DNA of 64,000 nt from Opitutus sp. (GCA_024707325.1 JANPZY010000001.1:1736501-1800500); one strand, 5' to 3'; positions 30,141 through 38,660 are shown, counted from the first letter of the stretch. The notes: generated from the sequence alone by a model not told the origin. Program-made: numbers and translations.

Positions 30141-30775
30141 GTTTTTAAGCGCGGCAATTGGGGACGACCGGAACCATTGCGAGTGGGCACCTCCAGCGTG
30201 CTCCCCGTGACAAGGCCGGCCACGATCGGCAGTGAAAGCACGCCCACGGCCGGGCCGATCCACATCATTTCGGTGCCAAGGACCACTCCGAGAAGACACA
30301 CCGCGACGAGGCCGAAGGCGAAAAACGCGTGGAACTGACGAACCGCGAAAAGCCCGAGCGTGGCAGTGACAATCCCGAGCAGTGCGACGGGCAACGGCGT
30401 TAGCGCCATGACGATGCCGGCCACAAATCCGATCGGCGCCAGCAGGACACCCGTATCGCCGCGTCGCGTGATCGTCTGACAGACGACGCCTAGGCCGATG
30501 ATTCCGACGAGGAGCGCATACTCCGGTTTCGGCGTGACGGCCCATGTCGCGTCGCCAACTCCGACGGCGTGCTGAAGGAGCACCGTGCCGAGAAAGGCTC
30601 GGAGCGGATCGAGCCAGAGCACCGGCACCCACCACCAGGGGCGATAGCGCGGGCTGTTCTCCAGGTTCTGGAAGCAGTCGAAGCTGCGCAGCTCGACGAG
30701 GGACGAAAGCAGCCGATCCGCCGGGTAAAGCAGCAGCACGACTCCCGGCACGAACAGGCTCCAATGGATTGTCAT
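30137..30775 (-). CDS. Hypothetical integral membrane protein
   Basis: The 212-residue product has about five to six hydrophobic segments (LLVGIIGLGVVCQTI; LLAPIGFVAGIVMALTPLPVALLGIVTA; FFAFGLVAVCLLGVVLGTEM). No catalytic or transport signature is recognised. The ATG at 30775 gives the first helix a normal N-terminus. It overlaps the small gene downstream by 4 bp. Confidence 0.6.
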   Translation of the reverse strand: MTIHWSLFVPGVVLLLYPADRLLSSLVELRSFDCFQNLENSPRYRPWWWVPVLWLDPLRAFLGTVLLQHAVGVGDATWAVTPKPEYALLVGIIGLGVVCQTITRRGDTGVLLAPIGFVAGIVMALTPLPVALLGIVTATLGLFAVRQFHAFFAFGLVAVCLLGVVLGTEMMWIGPAVGVLSLPIVAGLVTGSTLEVPTRNGSGRPQLPRLKT

Positions 30776-31051
30776 CGAACACGGCATTGTTTTCGTCGCG
30801 GGCTCGAAAGTCGACGGTCATCGCCCCAAATCGTTCGTGCACCCGCGAAGTATCTTCCCGGCCGTCGGGTTGGAATGAAAACGAGGGAGCGTTCACATGG
30901 CGAATTGGTTCGCGCTTCACTACGTGCGCCGGCACGCTCGCGTCCCACTCGCAGCTTCGCGGCGAATTCTTCACGCGCGATACGATTGGATAAACCGTGC
31001 GGCCCGGGCGGTATTCCGCGTTTTCGGTCCGACTACAACGAAGGGAATCCC

Positions 31052-31159
31052 ATGTCGAAGACCAGAGACTCGAAAAAGCAAACGAAGAAAACCGCGCTCA
31101 AAACTCCGCAGCAGAAACGCGAAGCGAAGCGCGACAAACGCGCGCGACGCGGTGCATGA
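31052..31159 (+). CDS. Very small basic protein
   Basis: A 35-residue product rich in Lys, Arg and Gln (SKTRDSKKQTKKTALKTPQQ) starts at an ATG 6 bases after a purine-rich GAAGGGAA. The composition suggests nucleic-acid or ribosome binding, but no family is named. It is one of many very small genes in the island. Confidence 0.45.
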   Translation: MSKTRDSKKQTKKTALKTPQQKREAKRDKRARRGA

Positions 31160-31395
31160 TACTATTCAGCAGTGGTCCGATGCCAGGCGCGGAGCATCGC
31201 CGCCACAATCGTCAACAAAATCGACGATGCTCGTTGCGTTCCAAGCCAGAGAGGCGCGAGGGTGGCGGCTCGTAATTACCGTTAGATGACAGTGGCAGGT
31301 GGGTCCTCAGGTGAGCTTCAGGTTCAGTGATGATTCGAAACCCGAATTTCCGGGAACACGCTGACAGCAGACGAAAGCTACGAATATCATCACTA

Positions 31396-31729
31396 ATGAA
31401 TTCCAAACTCTACGTTGGAAACATGTCGTTCAAAACCACCGAGGCCGATCTGCGGGACGCCTTCGGTCAATTCGGTTCCGTGACCGATGTCTACATCGCC
31501 AATGATCGCGAGACCGGCCGGCCGCGCGGCTTCGCGTTCGTGACGTTCAGCACCGACACCGAATCGAAACTCGCCGCGGAAAAAGATGAACGGCGCCGAC
31601 CTCGATGGCCGGCAGCTCACCGTGAACGAGGCCAAGCCGAAGGAAGAGATGGGTGGCGGCGGGCGCAGCTACAGCAGCCCTGACCGCCGCGCCGGCGCCT
31701 TCCAGGCCCGCGGCAACGGCCGCTACTGA
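31396..31729 (+). CDS. RRM-domain RNA-binding protein, frameshifted
   Basis: The product is a single RNA recognition motif: RNP2 KLYVGNMSF near residue 4 and RNP1 RGFAFVTF near residue 45, then [21 protein letters not shown] and a Gly/Ser/Arg-rich tail ending RGNGRY. The second half is in the next frame; one extra A in the run at 31580-31584 explains this. Such short RRM proteins are cold- or stress-induced RNA chaperones. A strong terminator follows the stop. Confidence 0.85.
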
Positions 31730-31757
31730 GCCGGGTCCGCAAACCCGACACCTTCGA

Positions 31758-31785
31758 GCGAAGCGCTTCGGCGCTTCGCTTTTTT
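31758..31785 (+). terminator. Intrinsic terminator after the RRM gene
   Basis: A 9-bp perfect stem (GCGAAGCGC with its complement) closes a TTCG tetraloop and is followed by six T, 29 bases after the RRM stop codon. Confidence 0.92.
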
Positions 31786-31789
31786 GTGC

Positions 31790-32257
31790 CTAGCGCACCC
31801 GCAGCGTGCGCAGGCTCGCCCGTGCGTCGCCGCCGGAAATGTTGGGCACGATCACGAGCTTCAAATCCGTGACGCCGCTGAGATGCGGAAAATAGTGCTC
31901 ATCCTGCGTTGTCGTTTCGCGCGAAAAGTTGAACTGCTGCCGAACGATCTCGCGATAGGATCGACCGCCGTCACTCGACGCGAGCAGCACGAATTCCTGC
32001 GTGCGCTGCTCGGCGATCTCGAAGCGGAGGTGGATTTCCCGAATCATCTGCGGCACGTCGAAATCGATCCAGAGCGTTTGCGGCCCAGCCGCCGCAGCGC
32101 GCCACCCTGGTCCCGACGAGTCGAGCAATGCGCCTTCGATAGGGTGGCTGGAATCTTCCGAGGTCAGGCGCACGCGACCATGCGCTGCTAGATCCATCCA
32201 CGCACTTTCTGCTGCATCTCCGGCTTCCGACACCTGCGTCACGATTTCTTTGCGCAT
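31790..32257 (-). CDS. Discoidin-like (F5/8 type C) domain protein
   Basis: The 155-residue product has a strand-rich galactose-binding-like fold: HPIEGALLDSSGPGWRAA, TLWIDFDVPQMIREIHLRFE, RTQEFVLLASSDGGRSYREIVRQQFNFS and a terminal LKLVIVPNISG segment. Such domains bind sugars, phospholipids or proteins. No signal peptide is visible at the chosen ATG, and the upstream open frame has no domain. Confidence 0.7.
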   Translation of the reverse strand: MRKEIVTQVSEAGDAAESAWMDLAAHGRVRLTSEDSSHPIEGALLDSSGPGWRAAAAGPQTLWIDFDVPQMIREIHLRFEIAEQRTQEFVLLASSDGGRSYREIVRQQFNFSRETTTQDEHYFPHLSGVTDLKLVIVPNISGGDARASLRTLRVR

Positions 32258-32450
32258 CCCTGAGGGACCCGGCCCGATGGCACGGGTTCGACTGGGCCCG
32301 CTCGTCGCCTGCTCACACTCCGACGATCTACGCCAGAACCGGGTGCCCCGGTCGGCACTTACACCCGCGCCGTTTTCTGAGGGCGTATTCCGTCGTGTTT
32401 GAGGCAAACGCGGCTTAAACTCCTCAACTCCCCAAGCGCGGGGTGTAATC

Positions 32451-33008
32451 ATGAACCACCAATCCGACTCGCTGTTGTTACGCCCCGCGCGGGCCGCGCT
32501 CGCCTTAGCTTCGCAGCACGCTGGCGCCACTATTCCGATGCGTCGCGACGTGATGCCGCCGGCAGAAGTCGGCGAACTGTTCGCGCGTCTCGTGGTAGAC
32601 GAGTCGGCGCTTTATGCGATCACCCGCGATTGGCGTTATGATAGCGCGGGACGGAAGTTTGTTCGGCTGCATGCGCTCCTCGACGAGCAATTCACGGAGA
32701 TTGGACGCCGGCTCGTGGCCGTCGCTACGCGCAGTCGCGATCTCAATCAGCAGGTTTCGACAGGACATGGCGCAGCGGTGTCATCGCCCCGCGGACCCGA
32801 AGGGGACGCGCTTGAGGGGCACATGATCCGTGAGCTGCTCGGCCTGCACGAAGCTCTGCTCGTTCGCCTGCGCGACGGTAAGGCCGTGACGGCCCAGGTT
32901 CGATTTTATCGCTCCACGACCGAGCTTCTGACAGCCCTCATCGCAGAGCACGAGAAGGACGCATTTATGCTCCGAGCTTTGCTCTGGGAGGTTCAGAGCG
33001 CCGCATGA
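32451..33008 (+). CDS. Dps/ferritin-like protein
   Basis: The 185-residue helical protein aligns by eye with Dps proteins: FARLVVDESALYAITRDWRYDSAGRKFVRLHALLDEQFTEI at residues 44-84 corresponds to the ferroxidase-site helices. The first site His (xHWN) is replaced by Asp-Trp, while the second His and following Asp (LHALLD) remain, so iron oxidation may be altered. The C-terminal helix has AEHEKDAFMLRALLWE. Role: DNA or iron protection under stress (inferred). Its stop overlaps the ATG of the next small gene. Confidence 0.7.
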   Translation: MNHQSDSLLLRPARAALALASQHAGATIPMRRDVMPPAEVGELFARLVVDESALYAITRDWRYDSAGRKFVRLHALLDEQFTEIGRRLVAVATRSRDLNQQVSTGHGAAVSSPRGPEGDALEGHMIRELLGLHEALLVRLRDGKAVTAQVRFYRSTTELLTALIAEHEKDAFMLRALLWEVQSAA

Positions 33009-33205
33009 AATATTGTGATCCGAGCGATTCTTCACCGGAGGGACTCCGCGCCAATGCGCTCGCGGCGGCGGTTCGATTGCGCGACTGCTCGCTTCGGGCA
33101 GAGATATCGCGCGCGACACGACGCGCATGCCGCACGCTCATGCGGGCGCAAGCGATCAGTTGGCGCCTCCCTCGCGCGGAAAACGGTTCTCACGCGCTTC
33201 CCTGA
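33005..33205 (+). CDS. Small C-x13-C protein, paralogue 1
   Basis: The 66-residue product is coupled to the Dps-like gene by an ATGA overlap. Its core, LRDCSLR...RRACRTLMRAQAISWR, matches the 73-residue protein at 34292 in Cys spacing (13 residues between the two Cys), in the RRACRT element and in the final W-R. No known family is recognised; no HxxxCxxC anti-sigma motif is present. Confidence 0.65.
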   Translation: MKYCDPSDSSPEGLRANALAAAVRLRDCSLRAEISRATRRACRTLMRAQAISWRLPRAENGSHALP

Positions 33206-33212
33206 ATACACT

Positions 33213-33407
33213 ATGCAAAAAACGAAAAAATCGGTCGTGAAGCGCTTCAAGGTGACTGCGACTGGAAAAATGATCCGGCGCACGCCTGGGTTTCGTCATC
33301 TGCTGGGCGCGAAGAGCACCAAGGCGAAACGTCGGGCCACGCGCGACAAGCTCGTGGCGCCCGGTCATGCCGCCGCGCTGATCCAGTGTCTTCCTTTTGC
33401 GAGGTAA
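33213..33407 (+). CDS. rpmI: Ribosomal protein bL35
   Basis: The 64-residue basic protein (MQKTKKSVVKRFKVTATGKM, then HLLGAKSTKAKRR and a Leu/Pro end) is a clear bL35. Here it lies inside the island, away from infC and rplT, which normally flank rpmI. It is therefore probably a second copy. It follows the small C-x13-C gene by 7 bp, as if in one operon with the Dps-like gene. Confidence 0.85.
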   Translation: MQKTKKSVVKRFKVTATGKMIRRTPGFRHLLGAKSTKAKRRATRDKLVAPGHAAALIQCLPFAR

Positions 33408-33494
33408 CGTCCTTCGCGGGCAAAGCCGACGTGGGCGTCCAAATCGACTGCCGGACCCCATTTGCGATCGGCGCCGGCGGCGCTATTATCTGCC

Positions 33495-34295
33495 ATGGTT
33501 ACTCTCATAAGGCAGGTCGCAGGTGCCACGTCCCGGTTGGCGGCGCGCGGTGCGACGACGCCACCGCTACCTTCACCTCCGAGTTCATCGGCACGTAACG
33601 CGGATCGGGTGCAGGCGGCACGAACCGAAGCGGACACGGATCGACTGCTCATTCGGCGTTTCAACGACGGCGACGAGTCCGCTTTCGTTGAAATCGTCGG
33701 CCGCTATCGTGAGCGCATCGAGGGGCTCGCGGGACGTTTTCTGCGCAATCACGCGGATGCCGAGGAAATCGCCCAGGACACTTTCATTCGAGCCCACCGC
33801 GGACTCGGGCGGTTCCGCGGAGAGGCTTCGCTCGCGACGTGGCTACATCGGATCGCGGTAAATCTCGCCCGCAATCGCTACTGGTATTTCTTCCGGCGCA
33901 GAAAACACATGACGCTGTCGCTCGATTGCCCCTTGGGCGTCGAGAAGAACGGCGGCACCTTTGCCGATCTCGTCGCCAGCGAAGAAGCCGGTCCTATGCG
34001 CCAAGCGGCGGCGGAGGAATTCATCGCGCTCGTTGCGGGATGCATGAACCAGCTCGAGACCGGCCATCGCGAGATTCTCGTCCTGCGGAACCAGCTTCAC
34101 CACTCCTACGACGAGATCGCGCGCGAACTCGGCATCAACGAAGGAACCGTCAAGAGCCGAATCGCTCGCGCGAGGGGAAAGCTGCGCGACCTGATGATCG
34201 AGGTTTGCCCGGAATTCTCTCCGGAAACGTGGGAGGGCGATTGGTTCGAGCCAGTGCGCTCGAGCGCGCTAGTTGGCGCGAGGACGGCTGCATGA
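33495..34295 (+). CDS. ECF-type sigma factor, island copy
   Basis: The 266-residue protein is a close paralogue of the sigma factor at 23725: HADAEEIAQDTFIRAHRGLGRFRGEASLATWLHR, then the shared NLARNRYWYFFRRR, the region 4 segment INEGTVKSRIARARGKLRD, and the same kind of tail (CPEFSPETWEGDWFEP). The 40-residue N-terminal extension differs. It overlaps a downstream small gene by ATGA. It may compete with or replace the chromosomal factor; no anti-sigma gene is visible. Confidence 0.9.
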   Translation: MVTLIRQVAGATSRLAARGATTPPLPSPPSSSARNADRVQAARTEADTDRLLIRRFNDGDESAFVEIVGRYRERIEGLAGRFLRNHADAEEIAQDTFIRAHRGLGRFRGEASLATWLHRIAVNLARNRYWYFFRRRKHMTLSLDCPLGVEKNGGTFADLVASEEAGPMRQAAAEEFIALVAGCMNQLETGHREILVLRNQLHHSYDEIARELGINEGTVKSRIARARGKLRDLMIEVCPEFSPETWEGDWFEPVRSSALVGARTAA

Positions 34296-34513
34296 TCTTT
34301 CGACCCCTCACGGAACATCCGGCAGGTCCCAGTTCCGAGGATTTGCGGGCAACCGCTTTGCAGTCGGCGATCCTTCTCCGCGATTGCTCCTTTAGGTCTC
34401 AATCAAGCGAGGCGGAGCGGCGCGCCTGCCGCACCGTGATGCGGGGCCAGGCCCTGAAATGGCGGGATCCGAGTGTGTCTGCGTGGTGGGAGCCGATAGC
34501 GCGCCGCCGCTAG
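34292..34513 (+). CDS. Small C-x13-C protein, paralogue 2
   Basis: The 73-residue product begins inside the stop of the sigma gene (ATGA). It shares EDLRATALQSAILLRDCSFR and RRACRTVMRGQALKWRDP with the 33005 product. The coupling to a sigma factor makes a regulatory partner possible, but the fold is unknown. Confidence 0.65.
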   Translation: MIFRPLTEHPAGPSSEDLRATALQSAILLRDCSFRSQSSEAERRACRTVMRGQALKWRDPSVSAWWEPIARRR

Positions 34514-34630
34514 CGAGACCGTGCCGAAACCACGCCAGGTTCCACGCGCGGCGCGGCTGCCGTGGGCGATCCGCTCGATCTTTTGCATAACCTCGATACC
34601 CGGCACGAGGTGCAGACGGAGACGCCGTAT

Positions 34631-35038
34631 TCAGTCGGCCGCGAGTGAGTCATCCCCGCTTTGAATTTCTTCCCGCGAGCTCGATTCCAACGGACGAGCG
34701 GGGGCGGTGCCACCCATCACTTCCGAGAACAGCACGCGCATCCGACCGACGGAAACGCGCAGTCGCAGGCTGCGCCGCCAGAATCGGCGATTCTCGGGCA
34801 GGTGTTGAAATTGGTGTGCCTCGCTCGCAAATCCGCGCCATCGGGTCAGCCGGCCAATGCAGGTGATGAAGTCACGGTCGGGCGCGAGAAAGCTCCGCGG
34901 ACTCATGTCGGCCAGCCAACGCGCGTGCGGATAGAGTGTGAGCCGAAGCACCGTCGTCCCGTAGAGCTCCGGCGGCACGCCATACTGCGCGCAAAACGTC
35001 TCCTCGAAACTTTCCGGCACCGGCGATGAAGTGCTCAT
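34631..35038 (-). CDS. Hypothetical protein
   Basis: The 135-residue product has an ordered-looking core (LRLTLYPHARWLADMSPRSF, APDRDFITCIGRLTRWRGF) and a polar C-terminal end. I do not recognise the family. It leads a run of small minus-strand genes whose order continues to 35770. Confidence 0.6.
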   Translation of the reverse strand: MSTSSPVPESFEETFCAQYGVPPELYGTTVLRLTLYPHARWLADMSPRSFLAPDRDFITCIGRLTRWRGFASEAHQFQHLPENRRFWRRSLRLRVSVGRMRVLFSEVMGGTAPARPLESSSREEIQSGDDSLAAD

Positions 35039-35049
35039 CTGCCTCGTTG

Positions 35050-35271
35050 CTATCGGGCCAGCATCTCCTGAATGCCGGCTCGGCTCATGTGCTGGCTAAC
35101 CTCGACCAGAGGCATCGCAATGGCCAGCTGTTCTTCCGTCGCATGGCGTAGCACCGACAGCCCGAACAGCATCTGGCGGACATCGTCCTTTCTTCCTCCC
35201 TCGACGTAAATGCAGAGTGCGCCGGTGATCGCTTGTTGGGACGGCGTGATGGGAAATTCGCGATGATACAT
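35050..35271 (-). CDS. Small hypothetical protein
   Basis: The 73-residue product (MYHREFPITPSQQAITGALC...) is predicted to be largely helical, with no membrane segment. It is 12 bp upstream of the stop-to-start junction of the small membrane protein gene and the next gene on the same strand. Family unknown. Confidence 0.55.
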   Translation of the reverse strand: MYHREFPITPSQQAITGALCIYVEGGRKDDVRQMLFGLSVLRHATEEQLAIAMPLVEVSQHMSRAGIQEMLAR

Positions 35272-35282
35272 AGTAAAGACGG

Positions 35283-35423
35283 TCAGTTTTTCGGCTTAGC
35301 GAGCCACGCCAGGCCCACAACGGTGAGGCAGAATACGGCGAAAACCTGGAGAAGCATCCACATTATCGGCGAGACAGAGCCGACTTGGACGCCCGCTGCT
35401 GCGGCAATGGTCGCGGGGAACAT
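35283..35423 (-). CDS. Single-span small membrane protein
   Basis: The 46-residue product has one membrane segment (IMWMLLQVFAVFCLTVVGLA) followed by a Lys-ending tail (WLAKPKN). It is too short for standard gene calling, but the ATG, the compact hydrophobic core and the tight packing between neighbours on the same strand support it. Confidence 0.5.
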   Translation of the reverse strand: MFPATIAAAAGVQVGSVSPIMWMLLQVFAVFCLTVVGLAWLAKPKN

Positions 35424-35453
35424 GAGGGTTCGTGGGTGGAGGGTAGAAGCGCG

Positions 35454-35678
35454 CTATGTAGCTCTGCCGTAGCGCAGCGGCGCAAGTGCCCGTTCGTGCT
35501 GCAGTGCGCCGCGCATCGCGGTCCGCAACATTTCCGGCGTGCCGCGAGGCGTGCTCCGCCGGCAATGCTCCACCGCTCGCGCGCACGCCGCCATCCGTGC
35601 CTCCGGAAATTCGTCGCACAGCGTAAGGATGGACTCATCCAGTTCCGCCTCGGTCCAAACTGGCGATGATAGTTCCAT
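35454..35678 (-). CDS. Small hypothetical protein
   Basis: The 74-residue product (MELSSPVWTEAELDESILTL...) contains FPEARMAACARAVEHC and a Pro/Arg-rich C-terminus. The frame is open further upstream without protein-like character, so the internal ATG was used. Family unknown. Confidence 0.5.
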   Translation of the reverse strand: MELSSPVWTEAELDESILTLCDEFPEARMAACARAVEHCRRSTPRGTPEMLRTAMRGALQHERALAPLRYGRAT

Positions 35679-35769
35679 CTTCCAAGCTACCTCGGTATCC
35701 CTCGAACGCCACAAATAGAACGCGGCGAAGTCGTTGGTGTGAGAATTGCGCGGAACGCGAGGAATGCGA

Positions 35770-36015
35770 CTAGCACGGTTCGGCTGACCACTTATCCGGA
35801 GCGAAGTCATCGGCCGCGTGGCAACAGGCATCCCATGATTCAACGCCAGTGTTTCCGTGCGCGACTGCGCTCATCGCCTCCTCGGCGGAAGCGAACAGCC
35901 TGAGCCCCTTCCACACCTCCTCGACCGCAAGCGAGAGTTTCCAGCGGTTGAGTTGATCAAATTTCAGAGGGTGAATTCTCCGACGCTCCGTTCCTTTGGT
36001 AAAACGATAGATCAC
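35770..36015 (-). CDS. Small hypothetical protein
   Basis: From a GTG at 36015 the frame encodes about 81 residues with protein-like content: FDQLNRWKLSLAVEEVWKGL and RLFASAEEAMSAVAHGNTG. The start is uncertain because the longer frame upstream has no supporting signal. Family unknown. Confidence 0.45.
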   Translation of the reverse strand: MIYRFTKGTERRRIHPLKFDQLNRWKLSLAVEEVWKGLRLFASAEEAMSAVAHGNTGVESWDACCHAADDFAPDKWSAEPC

Positions 36016-36202
36016 GGTGAAAGGAGACCGCCGTCGGGCGCGAGGTGGGAGCGGAGCCGCGCCGAATTGCGCGTTTGAGGTGCTCCGCAGTCCACCACCT
36101 CGGCGGGCGACGCCGCAGACCGTCATTCGGCCGGCATCGCACCGCTCCCCTCTCGGGACGCCGTTGCGCGATCGCACAACAAGGCGGAAGCGTCTGAGAT
36201 TG

Positions 36203-37828
36203 TTAGTAGTCCGTTCCACCGCCGTGTGGCTGCGAAGCGAAATCGCGGCTCGCGTCGGGGATTTCGGTGATCATACACTCGATGGTGAGCAGCAGGCCCG
36301 CAATCGAAGCGGCGTTTTGCAGTGCCATGCGCGTGACCTTCGTGGGATCGACCACGCCGGCCTTCACGAGGTCCTCGTATTCACCGGTTGCCACGTTGTA
36401 GCCGTAGTTGCCCTTGCCGGCGGCCACTTGGGCCGCGACCACGGCACCCTCGGCCCCCGCGTTGGCGCAGAGCATTCGGATCGGCGACTCGATGGCTCGG
36501 CGGACGATCTGCGCGCCGATGGCTTCATCGCCTTCGAGCTTGAGCGCGTTCACGGCCTTTGCGCAGCGCAGCAGCGCCACGCCACCGCCCGGGACAATAC
36601 CTTCCTCGACCGCCGCGCGCGTGGCGTGCAACGCATCTTCGACGCGGGCCTTCTTTTCCTTCATCTCCACTTCCGTCGAGGCGCCGACGTGAACGACGGC
36701 GATACCGCCCGCCAACTTGGCCAGGCGCTCCTGTAGCTTTTCGCGGTCGTAGTCGGACGTGGTTTCCTCGATCTCGCGGCGGATTTGCTTCACACGGCTC
36801 TGGATGTCGCTGGATTTTCCGCCGCCGGAAATGATCGTCGTCGTTTCGCGACCGACCGTGATGCGCTTGGCGCGGCCGAGATCAGCGATGGAGATGTTCT
36901 CCAGTTTGAGCCCGAGGTCTTCGGTGATGCATTTGCCGCCGGTAAGGATCGCAATGTCCTCCAGCATGGCTTTGCGCCGGTCACCGAAGCCGGGAGCCTT
37001 GACGCCGCAGACGTTCAGCGTGCCGCGCATTTTATTAATGACGAGCGCGGCCAGCGCCTCGCCTTCGACGGACTCCGCGATCACGAGCAGCGGCTTGCCA
37101 CTCTTCGCGATGGTCTGCAGCAGGGGCAGCAGATCCTGCAGATGGGAAATCTGCTTTTCGTGAATGAGCACGTAAGCATCTTCGAGCACCGCTTCCATCT
37201 TGTCGGCGTCGGTCGCGAAATAGGGCGACAGATAACCCTTGTCGAACTGCATGCCCTCGACGACGTCGAGATACGTCTCGATGGACTTCGCCTCTTCGAC
37301 GGTGATGGTCCCGTCCTTGCCGACCTTGTCCATGGCAGCGGCGATTATGCTGCCGATGGTGTCGTCTGAGTTCGCCGAGATGCTGGCCACCTGACGGATT
37401 TCCTCGCGGTCGTTCACCTTCTTGGAAACGCGCGCGAGCTCGGCGATGGCCGCCTCGACCGCCTTGTCGATGCCGCGCTTGAGGAAGATCGGATTCGATC
37501 CGGCGGTGACGTTTTTCAGGCCTTCCTTGTAGATGGCTTCGGCCAGCACCGTTGCGGTCGTCGTGCCGTCGCCCGCGGCGTCGGACGTTTTGGACGCGAC
37601 CTCGCGCACCATTTGTGCGCCCATGTTTTCGTAGGGATCGGGCAGATCGATTTCCTTCGCGACGGTCACACCGTCCTTCGTGACCGTAGGCGCCCCGAAT
37701 TTTTTATCGATAACGACATTGCGGCCCCTGGGGCCGAGCGTGACTTTCACCGCGCGCGCGAGAAGCTCGATGCCGCGGAGGATTTTGTGGCGAGCGGTCT
37801 CGTCGAATATGAGTTGTTTGGCGGGCAT
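36203..37828 (-). CDS. groEL: Chaperonin GroEL, island copy
   Basis: The 541-residue subunit has the nucleotide-binding motifs [11 protein letters not shown] and [14 protein letters not shown], the apical-domain region, and [13 protein letters not shown]. The C-terminal Gly-Gly-Met tail of standard GroEL is absent; the protein ends [10 protein letters not shown]. Only the usual GroEL ATPase Asp residues are visible, with no large deletion. It folds proteins with GroES, encoded 24 bp upstream. No CIRCE-type inverted repeat is seen upstream of the operon, so regulation probably differs from a HrcA-controlled copy. Confidence 0.95.
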   Translation of the reverse strand: MPAKQLIFDETARHKILRGIELLARAVKVTLGPRGRNVVIDKKFGAPTVTKDGVTVAKEIDLPDPYENMGAQMVREVASKTSDAAGDGTTTATVLAEAIYKEGLKNVTAGSNPIFLKRGIDKAVEAAIAELARVSKKVNDREEIRQVASISANSDDTIGSIIAAAMDKVGKDGTITVEEAKSIETYLDVVEGMQFDKGYLSPYFATDADKMEAVLEDAYVLIHEKQISHLQDLLPLLQTIAKSGKPLLVIAESVEGEALAALVINKMRGTLNVCGVKAPGFGDRRKAMLEDIAILTGGKCITEDLGLKLENISIADLGRAKRITVGRETTTIISGGGKSSDIQSRVKQIRREIEETTSDYDREKLQERLAKLAGGIAVVHVGASTEVEMKEKKARVEDALHATRAAVEEGIVPGGGVALLRCAKAVNALKLEGDEAIGAQIVRRAIESPIRMLCANAGAEGAVVAAQVAAGKGNYGYNVATGEYEDLVKAGVVDPTKVTRMALQNAASIAGLLLTIECMITEIPDASRDFASQPHGGGTDY

Positions 37829-37852
37829 GGGAAAATGATTTGGAGAAGCGGA

Positions 37853-38149
37853 TTAGGCGATGATGGCGAGGATGTCGTCCTCGCGAACGAGCGTATATTT
37901 TTGGCTATGGAGGGTCACGTCGGAGCCGGCGAATTTCCCGAGCAACACGGAGTCGCCCACCTGGACCTCGAAAGCGGTCGTGGTCCCGTCTTTCGCTTTC
38001 GTGCCCGTGCCGAGGGCAACGATCTTCGCTTCCTGCGATTTCTCTTTTGCGGTGTCGGGGATGATGACGCCGCCGCGCACCTGTTCCTTGCCTTCGACGT
38101 GTTGAACCAGGATGCGATCGCCGACAGGTTTGATTTTTAGTTTGGCCAT
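37853..38149 (-). CDS. groES: Co-chaperonin GroES, island copy
   Basis: The 98-residue protein matches Gro[38 protein letters not shown], and [11 protein letters not shown]. The mobile loop is replaced here by [11 protein letters not shown] as in the usual family. It caps the GroEL ring and is co-transcribed with groEL and, upstream, the omega subunit gene. Confidence 0.94.
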   Translation of the reverse strand: MAKLKIKPVGDRILVQHVEGKEQVRGGVIIPDTAKEKSQEAKIVALGTGTKAKDGTTTAFEVQVGDSVLLGKFAGSDVTLHSQKYTLVREDDILAIIA

Positions 38150-38173
38150 GAAAGATGTTTCCGAGATGGAAAA

Positions 38174-38443
38174 TTAGGCTGCGCTGAATACGGCGTTATG
38201 CACCGACTGCGGCGCGGGCCCGCCGCTGCTCCGCGCCAGTTCGGCGGGCGTGGCCAACTCGTAGGTGATCTTGCCCTCCGCGATTTCACGGAGCGCCGTG
38301 TCTTCAGCGGAAAGTTTCTCCAACGAGACGACGAGCGGGCGATTGCCCCGCTTGAGTTGTTTCACGCGCCGGGAAACGACATTAATTAGGATCGTGGGAT
38401 CATCGACGACCTTTAAGGCGCTTTGTAAATAGTCATCTCTCAT
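38174..38443 (-). CDS. rpoZ: RNA polymerase omega subunit
   Basis: The 89-residue protein has the omega core: DDPTILINVVSRRVKQLKRGNRPLV near residue 14 and EKLSAEDTALREIAEGKITYEL near residue 42. It stabilises the beta-prime subunit of RNA polymerase. It starts the apparent rpoZ-groES-groEL operon (25 bp and 24 bp spacing), an unusual partnership; whether it is the only omega gene of the genome cannot be judged here. Confidence 0.85.
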   Translation of the reverse strand: MRDDYLQSALKVVDDPTILINVVSRRVKQLKRGNRPLVVSLEKLSAEDTALREIAEGKITYELATPAELARSSGGPAPQSVHNAVFSAA

Positions 38444-38660
38444 GGGGTTGTTTTTTGCCGTATGTTCTCGGCGAGTGGGGTCACTCTAGAAATGAACTGA
38501 CCCCGATACGACCACTATCGCCGTCGCGGTGGGCAATGCTTCCACAAGGCCATGCGGGACCACCCGGTTGGACTTATTTTAGACTATTAGGGGCCACCCG
38601 CCTCGCGTTTGACTGGGAGCGGCAGTAGATTCCACGCGCGAAAACAGTTCTCGCGCCTCT

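Noticed and set aside
29919-30974. 351-codon minus-strand open frame
   Set aside because: Only its last 73 codons (from 30140) look like protein; the rest is an out-of-frame reading of the membrane protein gene at 30137-30775.
38444-38660. CIRCE operator or heat-shock promoter upstream of rpoZ-groESL
   Set aside because: No TTAGCACTC-N9-GAGTGCTAA-like inverted repeat is present.
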